Shown here: positions 38,001 through 48,421 of the stretch, in pieces
How positions within the stretch are numbered: position 1 is the stretch's first letter
How the letters are laid out: each line of letters begins with the position of its first letter
Assembly: GCA_033030425.1 (NCBI GenBank)
Contig: JAUFSD010000009.1
Location: forward strand, 496,001 to 560,000
Source of the DNA: Verpa conica
Taxonomy: Eukaryota; Ascomycota; Pezizomycetes; Pezizales; Morchellaceae
Length of the DNA stretch: 64,000 nt
Direction of reading: 5' to 3'
Made by a program: the position numbers and the translations under genes
The notes under the pieces: model-generated
Seen by the model: only the letters and a program-made list of their open reading frames with translations
Databases searched by the model: none
Told to the model about the DNA's origin: nothing

Positions 38001-40465
38001 TCGATGCAGGGAACCTACCTTATGCATAGAATCAAATCCATGCAGAGACCCCCGTGCAATAAGCCACTTCATATAACTCGCCACGGCAAACGTCTTACTC
38101 CTCACTAACTCACTAACAAGCAAGTACACATCCTCCTTACTACCAGCAACCTTGGTCCCAAACCCCTCCAAGAAAACCAACACTTGTTCCTGCACCGCCA
38201 CTCCTGCCCTCTGTGCTGCCCTCAGTAATGCCGCAGCTATGTATACCCGGTGAACCCCAACCCTTAAGCTCGTGGTTCCCCATTCACAGAGGCACTGCAC
38301 GAGTTCGTTGTAGTCTGTAGCGATGGCGTAGCATTTAGACCAGAGGTCTTCAAGGTTGTAGGGCATAGTGATAACATCGAGGGTATTGATTAACCGGCGC
38401 TGTGCGGAGAGCGTCATCTCATCGTGTTTATGGTCCATAGGCGCTAGTAGATTCTTATTGCGCGAAGAAAGATTTGAAAGGCAGTTGCGGAGGATTGGAG
38501 AACGGCAATCAACGGAGCTTGAGAGTACTTTTTGGTAAACATCCCAGGAGCTGGATATGACGAGTGATTCGCGGTGCGAAAGTAATATATCCTAAACCGT
38601 AAAAATTTAAGAAGTCAAAAATATATAATAATTATTATCGGGGATGAGGGTGCTTGTTCTTACAGTTAACATAACACTTAATTTTTGCATAAGTGGAACA
38701 TAAACCTCCTTCTCTTCTACAGCCAATATCTGCACGTATCCGGAACAAAGTCAGTGATACCACCCCCTCCACACAACATCACCTCAAAAAAAAAAAAGCA
38801 TATTAAAGAAGAAAAAACTCACCGCCTCCGCCTTGCCTAGTAGTGCTTCCGCAAGACGGCGGCCGAGTCGTCGTGTTCGTAGTAAATCATCCCAATATAT
38901 ACTCGACAACATATACGCCATCGGCAACACATCTAACGAGCTCGTCTCCAGGAACGTAAGATACCACTCTAGGAATAGCGTTCTGTCGAGTAGGTTTTCG
39001 GCGTATAGGTGCGCAGATAATCGAACCCTTGGTTAAAGTGAGGATGTTTATTCGCCCATGGATTAGCTGCAAAGGGGGGGGGGGGAGGTAATTGACGTAG
39101 GAGAGAGAGAGGGTACACACGCGTATATCATTTTCGATTTCCACTCTCTCGTTGAAGAGCAAGCCACTATAGTTTTTTCCAAAAAGCGAACAACCTGGGA
39201 TGTCCACTCTTTAATCCACTTTGTCTCACTTCCGACCGCGAAGGATCCTACTCCTTTACGCTTTAGCCCACGGAGCTCATTCGCGCCCACGCAGCGGGCG
39301 AACCAGACCGCGCGGGCTGTGGGGATACTCTTTGCCGTGCATTGGTCGAGTAGGATTGGGCCCTTGAGTCCGTGCGGGATTGTTCTCGAGAGCTTCCGGA
39401 GTGACACGAGGGGGCTAGCAAGATCACGTAACCAGGCTTCGCGTCGTGCGTCGGGCAGGGTCACCCGTGGCGGCGGCTTGAAGGTTGACGGGGTGGTGAA
39501 TCGACCGTATTTCTGCCGCTTGTCGAGAACCGTGAGGAAGAGGGAGGACATTGTTGATAGGCCGGACTTTTGCTTGAATATTGGTGATAGAGCGGCACGA
39601 GCACTGGCTCCCTCATTCTGCAAGGCAGTAAGTACTAGCTCGGACTGGGAGGTTAGGCCGCTTAGTGGTGGTACATTGCCCTTCCCTACAAACAGCTTGT
39701 CAAACTGTCCGTTTCTGGCCTGGGCATCAGTAACATGATCCTCTGTGTGGTTCCCTCTCCAAGGGAAGAAATCGGAACATTCTAGAGGGGGGGAGCAGAA
39801 CGAGGAGGAGGAGATTGTTAGTTAGATGACACCAATGGTAAAGAAGATGAGGGACAATGAAAGAACTCACTCGAATCGGGATATAACTGCGCTGCTGGTG
39901 GAGATTCCAATACGTATGGCTTCGGTTTATTGTCTCTCCTCGGATTCGGTTTTGTGAAATCGGCCTTGCTAGGCTGTGGTTGAATCTGCTTCTGTCGCGC
40001 CCCAGCCCCACCCCGCGGGATAGCTGGGGGGGTCGCAGGGTGTTTACTCGAGTAGACCTTTGAAGGTTGAATAAACTGAGGACTCGCCGTAGGAGCCTGA
40101 GCCGCGAACTTCAACCGCTTCCCCGATCGTGAATTCTGAGTCGCAGCCTTGGAGCACAGCGCACCCTCGTAGACCTTTGCAGCCTCCGCGACACCGTTGG
40201 GAATATCCTGAAAAGAGCCGTCTAGGATCGGGGTGCCCGCGTTGCTTTTGAGGGAGGAAGGGAAGGATTGCGATACGTTGTTTGAACCTGTCAGATCGAT
40301 CACCAGTGGTTTGTCGGGGCCAGCTGACGGAGGATGCCGCAGGGACTCATTCGGGGGTTGTCGCGAAGGGGAGGCGACGGTGCTGGAGGCGTGGTCGGGG
40401 CGAGCTGGGAGCTTCGCGAATTGACGACCGTGGGGATCTCGAGGCCGGTGGTGGAGGTTCGACAT
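35070..40465 (-). CDS. MED12: Mediator subunit 12 (Srb8), CDK8 kinase module
   Basis: Large scaffold of the Mediator kinase module, which represses or tunes RNA polymerase II transcription. Ten exons, 39871-40465, 39121-39781, 38823-39027, 38664-38729, 38019-38591, 36388-37958, 35732-36340, 35536-35647, 35406-35475 and 35070-35347, sum to 4740 nt (1579 aa). A disordered N-terminus is followed by the Med12 domain (KLSRTIPHGLKGPILLDQC, PTARAVWFARCVGANELR, GSETKWIKEWT) and the LCEW domain (HLYAENLLDRTLFLEWYL; LCEWGTTSLRVGVHRVYIA). The C-terminus has FSIGLCQLKMRIIFDAE and ends GENDTSISLTLFKTRRA. The 47 nt intron at 36341-36387 and the AAG acceptor at 39028 are the least certain joins. Confidence 0.92.
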
Positions 40466-41585
40466 GACCGCGCGGGCGAGGGTGAGTGAAGGGTTGATGG
40501 GGGTGGTCTATGTCAGATAGGAACAGTAACGAACTGCTGGGCTTAGGAGGTGTTACGGCGCTACCTAGAAGGGAATAGAGCGGGTGAGACAGCAGGGTCA
40601 GTGATATTGATATGTCTGGGGGGGGGGGTGGGTGGACCAATGATTAGTAAACAATGGGTGTGAGAGGGTAGGGAATATAAGAGTAGATAGTAGAGGGTAG
40701 GTGGTAGGTGGTAGGTGGTAGGTGGTAGGGAGGGAGAGGGTAGTTGGTGGGGGCAGATAGTAGACAGTATATAGTAGACAGTAGGCAGTAGGCAGTAGAT
40801 AGTAGGCAGTAGACAGTAGATTGTAGAAGTAAATGGTAGAAAATAGATAGTAGATAGTACCCTAGATAGTAGAAAGTAGACAGTAGAAAGTAGACAGTAG
40901 ACAGTAGACAGTAGAAATTAGACAGTAGAGAGTAAATAACTCCATGCACACACTACCATCACAACTTCCTTCTTCTATGGACTGTTTGTGCCACACGAAC
41001 CCAACTGGCCCGTGCACTACATATACAATACATTCAAAAGACCTGGGGTTTGAAGCCTCTATGTATGTATATGTACAGCACTCTATTGGATGTACACTCT
41101 ACTACCCCCATCCACTGCCTGGGTAAAAGAGCCTTGTCAACTCGGGTCCAGTAATCACATTCCCAAGTAATCCCGAGGAAGCACAGCGGGCCGACAGACT
41201 GCCGTGACCCCGGTCATACAGAATGCACATAATACCATAGATATCACCATTCGCCCGTCCAAAGATTCACCAACGGTCAAGTCGCATACGAGACGTAATT
41301 GTGCAGGAACAGAACTTCCTTCTGTCCGTCAATTTTTCTCTTTCTTTCTCTACCCCGAGGTCTATATCATAACCCCCCCTCCTCTCTCTCCTTCTAGTCG
41401 GTAGTCATTCCTCCTGCCGAGCGACAAGGTCTCTTCCCCCTTTTTCCCTTCCACTCTTACACCACATCTTCTGTCGCGCCGCCTTTCTGGGGTACCGGTA
41501 GTCTATTCCCCGAGTCTATATTATATTGCATTACCATCCCAAACTTCCACTCCCTCCCAGACACAAAACCCATACCCCAAACACC
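40466..41585. promoter_or_regulatory. MED12 / pantothenate kinase intergenic region
   Basis: 1.1 kb between divergent starts. It holds the minisatellite at 40680-40935, and the part nearest the kinase is C/T-rich, as is common in fungal 5' regions. Confidence 0.5.
40680..40935. repeat. Minisatellite of AGTAGAC / GGTAGGT units
   Basis: The left part is (GGTAGGT)n with several GG pairs in register. The right part is built from 7-bp units AGTAGAC, AGTAGGC, AGTAGAT and AGTAGAA. Units vary by one base, which suggests slippage growth from one ancestral heptamer. The strand is strongly purine-rich. Confidence 0.85.
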
Positions 41586-43212
41586 ATGGCATCCCCAGTC
41601 GCCGCAGTACTCCCCACCACCGTCGCCGCATCGCCGCTCCCCGACGTCCCTCACCGCCCAGGCCGCCCCCGCAAAAACACCACCTTTGAGCAATTGGACC
41701 GCCCGGGCTCGGTCCGCGTAAGTTCCCCCCCCCCACCTCAACCCCGCGACCCAGCTCCAACAATAAACTGCTAATCGTCCCCTAAGATTAACGTTCAAGG
41801 CGCATTCATAGTAGACGAAGAAGGGTCCACACCGCCACGGTCTGGCTCCCCCCCACGAACAACCTACGCCCCCGTAACAAAGGACATCCGACTCCCCCAT
41901 CACAAAGCCGAGGTATCCCACATCGCCGTTGACATCGGCGGGTCCCTGGCGAAGCTGGTTTATTTCTCGCGGGAGCCGAATGGCGCCGGTGGGAAGCTGA
42001 GTTTTAAGAACTTTGAGACGGAGAAGATTGATGATCTTATCAGCTTCATGAATGGCCTTGTTAATGGGAAGAGACTCAAGTCCTGGGATGGGTCTACGGT
42101 GGTCGCGGCAAAGGAGGATGTCTTGTATGTTATGGCGACCGGTGGTGGGGCTTACAAGTTCTATGATAAGATTAAGGATGCCCTAGGAGTGGAGATATAC
42201 AGGGAGGATGAAATGGAGTGTCTTATAGTTGGTCAGCTCCCCCGGGGGAAGAATCACCATGAAGAGCGCAGAAATACTGATGCTATATATAGGGTTGGAT
42301 TTCTTCATAACGGAGATCCCGGAGGAGGTGTTTACATATAGTGAAGAGGACCCTATGGCATTTGCTGAACCCCGAGCAGATATATACCCATACCTGGTAA
42401 GTCATCCACCCAAGTCTCCGTTTCCCCATTCTTACTAATACCCTCCCGACAGCTCGTAAACATCGGCTCCGGCGTCTCTATGATCAAAGTCTCTGGGCCC
42501 CAGCAATACCAACGCATCGGCGGCTCCTCCCTCGGCGGGGGCACCCTCTGGGGACTCCTTTCCCTCCTCACCCAAGCCAAATCCTTCGACGAGATGCTAG
42601 GAATGGCGGAAAATGGCGATAATACCCAAGTCGACATGCTCGTCGGCGACATCTACGGCGGCGGCGGCTACGGAAGGATCGGTTTGAAATCCACAACGAT
42701 CGCTAGCAGTTTCGGGAAAGTGTTTAAGAAGCAGACAGAATCCCCAGCAGCGGCTACGGGAGAAGAGGGTGGGGAGGGTAAAGAAGCAGTGAATGGGAGG
42801 CCTGGGGCAAGGTTTGCGCCGGAGGATATTAGCAGGAGTCTGCTGTACGCGGTTAGTAATAATATTGGTCAAATTGCATATTTGCAGGCTCAGAATCATG
42901 GTCTGGAACATATTTACTTTGGGGGGTCTTTTATTAGAGGTATGGTTTTTCTTTTTCCTCCTTACTATATAGTGGTTGGTGCGGGTTTACTGACGTATTC
43001 GTATAGGTCATCGCCAAACTATGAACACTCTCTCTTATGCTATAAAATTCTGGTCTAATGGTGAGAAAAAGGCGTATTTCCTACGACACGAGGGATACCT
43101 TGGTGCTGTAGGTGCGTTCTTGAGGAGGCAGCCGAGGAATTGGGGGAGGAGGTATAGTACCGGGGATGAGATGTATCCTGGGAAGAGACTAATTTCGACA
43201 CAGGAAGTGTAG
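41586..43212 (+). CDS. CAB1: Pantothenate kinase (eukaryotic type II)
   Basis: First and rate-limiting step of coenzyme A synthesis: ATP-dependent phosphorylation of pantothenate in the cytosol. Five exons, 41586-41717, 41787-42231, 42293-42396, 42453-42939 and 43007-43212, total 1374 nt (457 aa). The ASKHA fold shows [13 protein letters not shown] (phosphate 1 loop), [41 protein letters not shown] and [11 protein letters not shown] Pro- and Ala-rich N-terminal extension of about 80 residues precedes the catalytic domain. All introns have canonical ends. The gene is divergent from MED12. Confidence 0.93.
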
Positions 43213-43565
43213 GATGGGGGGCATCACATCTTTCTTAATTTAATCTCTAAATCAAAAAAAGGAGGGAGGGGATAGTATTACACGAAAATATTTCTTTTTC
43301 CTTTTTATTTTTATTTACTTAATTCTTCTGGGTGGGCTTTTGCATCATGCATGTTTATTATTTGTTCTGCTGCTGCTGCTGCTGTAGTTTTATGTGTTTT
43401 CTATAGTAGAATATCATAGAAGCGTGTTCTGATCATTACCTACATAAAAAACACCTGACTCCGCGCCACGGCAACCTCCGCGCCCGCGCAACACCAACCC
43501 AACCCAACCCCACCCCACCCCACCCCACCTAGGCATCTCAACCCCACATATCTCATCCCCACTTC
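43213..43565. other. Spacer with CTG microsatellite and CCCCA repeat
   Basis: 353 bp between pantothenate kinase and the Sos7-like gene. A run of GCTGCTGCTGCTGCTG lies near 43370, and an array of CCCAA and CCCCA units lies near 43495-43530, directly upstream of the Sos7-like start. Confidence 0.6.
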
Positions 43566-44475
43566 ATGGCCGCAAATACAGACTACAACGCCCTTTTGGA
43601 CACCCTCGAAAAGGTCCAACAACACGATTTCATAATCCTCAAACTCAGCGAAAGCATCTCTCCCACCTCGACCAAAGACTCCGGAGACCTAACACGAAAC
43701 AGCGATGTCTCCAACGCATTCGACAGTAGCACACCCACCGCACTACAAGCCGACCTAAGTCACTACAAAGCACCTCTCCCCTCTCCCCCTCCCACCTATA
43801 CCACACACATACAAAAAAAAAACTAACACCCTTCAGGAACTATTCTCAAAGCTCCGTTTCAGCTACCTCGAACAAGTCACCAAAGAAAAGTTTCTCCGCG
43901 CCATAACCGAAGAACCACCCCTCATCGTCGAGCCCTCCGAAAACGAAGCCCTCGAGCAAGAGCTCAATGTCTCCAAATCCGCACTACAGGCCTCCAAGGC
44001 CTCTGTCGACGAGATCCTAGCAGCCCTAGAGACCCTCTCCAAGAAGCTCGCTGCAGAGCATGCTAATATCGCAGAGTATGTAGAGCTTGCGCAGACACTT
44101 CCGAAGCAGACGGCGGCTCTGGAGGCGAGGGTGGAGGAGCTGAGGAGGGCTCAGGAATGCAAAGGAGATATGCAGATGCCGTTGGCGGATACGGTTGCCT
44201 TGTTATCGGAGAGGGAGTCAGAGCTTGCGGGGTTGGAGAGGGAGTTGGAGGCGGTAGAGAGGGAGGCACCGAGGAAGAGGAAGATCTTGGAGGGACTAGA
44301 CAGGGAGATTCAGCCTATGGAGATGGATAAAGAGGGGTTGGAGAGGTTTGCGAGTGAGGCGGTGAGGATGAGGGATAACGCAAGGGCGGAGGGGAGAGCG
44401 GATAGAGAGACGATGGGGAGGTGGTATAAGAGTGTGTTTGAGGGGTTGGATGCATTGTTGCCGGTTGGGCGGTAG
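43566..44475 (+). CDS. Kinetochore coiled-coil protein, Sos7-like
   Basis: Two exons, 43566-43769 and 43837-44475, total 843 nt (280 aa). The conserved core across the splice is LQADLSHYK then ELFSKLRFSYLEQVTKEKF, the pattern of S. pombe Sos7, a partner of Spc7/KNL1. The rest is a long coiled coil (SERESELAGLERELEAVERE) typical of the family. The intron has a clean branch site (ACTAAC) and CAG acceptor, but its donor reads AAA|GCACCT, so it would be a GC-AG intron. No GT donor keeps the frame and the conserved core. Confidence 0.72.
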
Positions 44476-45170
44476 TGGGTGTGATTTTTAGGGGCGCTTG
44501 GGTCATTGGTGTTTGGTATATGGTTTGTTGCATTTGGCCTGGGTTCTCAAAATAACAGCGTGATTAGGGAAATAGATTGTAGGCCCTACTATAGTAAGGC
44601 AGATATTGTGACGAGGGACTCTCTATGATCTTCCTTTTGGTGACCAGTAGAAGTGTTTCCATAGATATAATTCCTGTATCCAGGCAGGAAAAGAAAGAAA
44701 AGGCCCGATACAATAGTAATACATTAGCTACGTAGTATAAAAACTCTAGACGCTGGCCTACCCAGAATACCTGCTCCATCATAGAAGGATTTCCGTGCTA
44801 CAATTGAGACTATCATCTTAAATTTGAGGGTTCGGGTCAATATTTGTATTTTGTCTATTTAAAGATATAAACAAAGATTGATTTGTCATGATACAGAGGA
44901 AAGCGGGGATATTTGAGAGGGCCCCTTTGAATTGACACCCTCTGTGCTTTCTAACTCTCTATCTACTTTTGTTCCTAGCATTAGGGTGGCTTTTCCTAGT
45001 ATTAGTACTTGTGAGAAGCCTAAGGAGTTTATTAGATCTAAGAATGAAAGAGGCAAACCATTGTAAGATGCATCCCCAATAAACAATATTCAAAACCAAT
45101 CTCGCCCATATTTTATGTACCGTGGTGACCTATTCCCAGGAACTACAAATGATTAAGCCAAAGTACCATC
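44476..45170. other. Spacer with a short minus-strand frame
   Basis: About 700 bp. A stop-free minus-strand stretch of 66 codons lies at 44886-45086, but it has no ATG at its start and no recognised domain. It may be a remnant of the neighbouring gene family. Confidence 0.4.
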
Positions 45171-46205
45171 TCAACCAAAGACTTGCTTAAGCAATTCGGA
45201 AGAATTATCATTTTTGATTAGTCTCTTATATAGTTCAAGCCTTTGCTCAATAGCCTTGCTATGAACCAAAATGAGATCTTCCATCATTAGCAGTGGGTGT
45301 GGTCGGATGTCTGGCTGCCCACGAAAGACCACCCAGTGAATACTGAGGAGAAACATATTATTTATCCCCTGATTTCCTATAATTGTATATTCAAGTTATA
45401 AATCAAAATTAAGGATCAACCAACCTTGATATTCACCGAGCTTTGCAGCCAACTCCACATCCAACAACCATCGGTACTTGAACAACATCATCTTCAAAAA
45501 TAGAACAGCCATCCATATACTTCTCATTTTTTCGGCACCTTCCTGGGACCCATCGCCATTCCCCAACTCTGGCAAGTATATAAAGCGCCCTAGTACAGTT
45601 ACCGTAATGAGCGCCAACTCAACAGCGGGTTCCCTAAAACCCATCGTAATTATCGGTAGTAGATGGAATATACAATCAGCAATACACTCCCCATCGTGCC
45701 CATTGCTGTAGACTGTGACGAGGAAGCTAAACCCCTCTTTAATAGCCTCTGGAAGCCCCGGAGATGTAAAATCTTCAAAAACAGCCTGTACATGTCGACA
45801 CTGGTCCTCTTTAGCCCCTCCTTCCGGTTTCCAGCTAGTAGGGGATTTGACCACGGCTCTAGCCCTCGGTTCGGTGTGCTGAGATTGGGGGTACCTATAT
45901 AGTGCAGTATATCTATGGTTCTCAAAGTAGAATATCTCTTCTCTAATGGCTGCGTCTCCGCTAAATAACTTGAAAGAGAGCGAGGAGCTAAAGTTGGAAG
46001 GATTTGATGTCTCTGTAATATATTGATATTCGGGATGTTCACTGACTACTCTTCCAAAGTAGAATGTAGGCCCATGGTAGTCCCTAGTAGCTTTAGACCC
46101 CTCAGCTAAGGTTAGGTTGTTGGTATCTTTGCTTCTTGAATACTGTAGACCTTGTTGATGTCGCGAGATTTCATCACCAATCCCGTATGTTAGTACCGCC
46201 GGCAT
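45171..46205 (-). CDS. Unknown-family paralogue B
   Basis: Two exons, 45425-46205 and 45171-45376, total 987 nt (328 aa). The start chosen is the ATG at 46203-46205 (MPAVLTYG), matching MPV at the start of its neighbour. The first half is polar and probably disordered. From about residue 185 a folded domain begins: ECIADCIFHLL, EPAVELALITVTVLG, WMAVLFLKMM. The intron (45377-45424) falls after YQG in phase 1, exactly as in the neighbour, and the last exon continues with NNMFLLSIHWVVFRGQP and KAIEQRLELYKRLIK. I recognise no family and no signal peptide or catalytic motif. Confidence 0.65.
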
Positions 46206-46922
46206 AATGGCTTTTTGTTTAAATGTTGTATAAATTGTGTTGGAAATTAAGTCTGAACTCAATGGTGGACAGTTATGAATATATTTGATTTCCGTAGAGG
46301 CTTTATGGCATTGTAGAAATGGAGGGTGGGACGGTTCAAGTTAAGCCAAAACGGAAGAATCTCGCCAAGCTCTAAAGCATTGTAAATCGAGACTGGGCCC
46401 TCACTTCCGCTATCTTTCTCCACCATGACCTTAGACAACATCAAAAAGAGACGTAGTTCGAAAGTATTAATGCCTTCTCTACTCAGAATATTCTTCACAT
46501 GGCCAATACTCAAACTAATGGTGACCCCAACTACATAATAAGTACAAGTACATAGGAAGAATCAAGTATTTAATGATAAACAGCCCCCACTAGAGTCATG
46601 AACACAACCAATTAGAGGTGCATGTGTAAACTAAAGTTTGTTTAATGAAGACAGAAACGGTAAAGTATAGTTTACTACTTAAGATAAGAAGAATAGCTAT
46701 GAGTAACTATTTAGGACTTATAGGGAAAGCCTCTTTCAATTGGCTCAACAATCTATAGATATTTCTCCCCTTCTTTTAATACCGCCTCTATAATCCTACT
46801 GACTTCCCAGAATACAAATTATTATCTGCCAGAAATAAGAAAAAGAATCTCATAGGCAACAATAGACCAATTTTTATAGGCCACGCTCACCCATGAGGTG
46901 TCCACCAAAAAAACCCGCTACT
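46206..46922. other. Spacer between paralogues with an orphan minus-strand frame
   Basis: About 700 bp. A stop-free minus-strand stretch at 46259-46513 encodes a helix-like peptide (FELRLFLMLSKVMVEKDSG) but has no ATG at the start of the frame, and no splice to paralogue B could be made. It may be a missed exon or a fragment of another member. Confidence 0.35.
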
Positions 46923-48421
46923 CTAAATGTAGTAGCTTCCATCTAAAGCCATCCCAGCCCAAGCATCATCTCTATCGAAAATATTTCTAGCTAGTCCAAG
47001 TGAGTCTCCCGCCTTAATCAACTTCTTGTACTTCTCGAGCTTGCGTTTGATAGTTCTCTCGGGAACCAATTTAAGGTCCTGACGATTCTGCTTATTTGGA
47101 CGACTGCCAGGCTGTACACTACTAACAACCCAGCCGATCTTCAGAAGAAATACGGAAGTTATTGTCTGTTGGCCTATATCGTATTCTCGTGTTAGAAATG
47201 TAAGCCATAGGAACAAAGGTATTTACCTTGGTAACTGGTGAACCTCTCCTTCACCTCTGGAGTCATCAAACTACGGTACCTGTACCACATCATTTTGATA
47301 AAAAGAACAGCCCTCCATTTTGTTTTATCCCTGCCATACTTAGTGTGTTTCTGGAATTCCCCATCGACGACTTTCGGTAGAGGTGTCGGGCATCCAAGTA
47401 CCGTCACCATGATCAACGCCAGCTCTACAGCTGGGTCCTTAGTATCAACCACGCATTGCAAGCTCCATATGCATTCAGCAATACAATGGGCCGTGTAGTG
47501 GTTGGTATAAAGCTTGTTAAGCAGCTCAAAGCCATTGGTGATAAAGTACGGTAGTCTGTCGAAAGGAAATTCCAGTCCGAAGGCAGGCCGAACTTTAGCA
47601 GTGAGCTCTGGTTGTGGGGCGGTTGGGCTCAGGCATTGTCGAGACTTAGTGCTCTTTGGGTCCTCATCGGGATATTCTTTGTTTTCTAGCGCTCTGAAGC
47701 CGAATTCTGGGATAGTAGGTGAAAATATACTATGATCTTTTGGACTCCACAAAAGGCCAATCGAAGGCTTGTCAATTGATAGATCTTCTAGCTCTGGAAA
47801 GATCATAAATTCAAGGTCCCAATCACTACTATCCTCCCCACAGAGTCGGTTTCCTTGTTCCTTGGGACTGGGTATAGAATTTGAGTGTGGACGTGTGGCA
47901 TGGTCTGAACCAATGCTGGAACGCCTATCGAGTCTCTCTCTAGCAAAGCAACCACTATAAATATCCCTCGCAGTTCTAACATCATTAGAGCTTGATTCAA
48001 TGCTGCAACGCATATCAGGCCACTCTCTAGCACAGCAATTACTATAAAGATCCCTCGTGGTTTCAATATTATTAGAGCTTGATTCCAGAGCATGGTGTAG
48101 GTCGTTTAACCCCCTCTTAGAATCGATGTGCTGGTAGCCTCGCTCATGATGTGTCACCCCTCCATAACTATCACTATCATCAAAATTAAAAACTTTGAAG
48201 CTAGATTCAGTAGTATGTTTTAGAGACTTGTCGGTATTTCGCAGTCGAGAATGCTCATTAACGCCTCGTTCAGAGTGATATATGACACTCCTAGTATCAG
48301 CCGTAGGACTTAGGCTATGGGTGAGCTTCCAGCGTGGTGAGTGTATATTCTGAGAAGCTTGTGCATACGGTTTGGCCCGGAGGTTACTACGGCTTGATTC
48401 GGGTTTTGGTGCTACTGGCAT
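46923..48421 (-). CDS. Unknown-family paralogue A
   Basis: Two exons, 47227-48421 and 46923-47173, total 1446 nt (481 aa), starting at the ATG at 48419-48421. About 300 polar, Ser/Arg/Asp-rich residues include two copies of a roughly 30-residue repeat (ALESSSNNIETTRDLYSNC and SIESSSNDVRTARDIYSGC). The C-terminal domain matches paralogue B: HCIAECIWSLQ, DPAVELALIMVTVLG, WRAVLFIKMMWYRYRSL, YQG|QQTITSVFLLKIGWVV and KRKLEKYKKLIK. The intron (47174-47226) has a TTCTAACA branch site and is at the same place and phase as in paralogue B. No known domain recognised. Confidence 0.68.
47910..48105 (-). repeat. Internal direct repeat in paralogue A
   Basis: Two adjacent copies of about 90 bp, sharing blocks such as ATTAGAGCTTGATTC on the plus strand, encode the doubled S-S-N-(N/D)-(I/V)-(E/R)-T-(T/A)-R-D-(L/I)-Y-S motif. 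A recent in-frame duplication is the simplest reading. Confidence 0.75.

Noticed and set aside
40680..40935. Possible CRISPR-like array
   Set aside because: Units are contiguous 7-mers without spacers, in a eukaryotic genome; it is a minisatellite.
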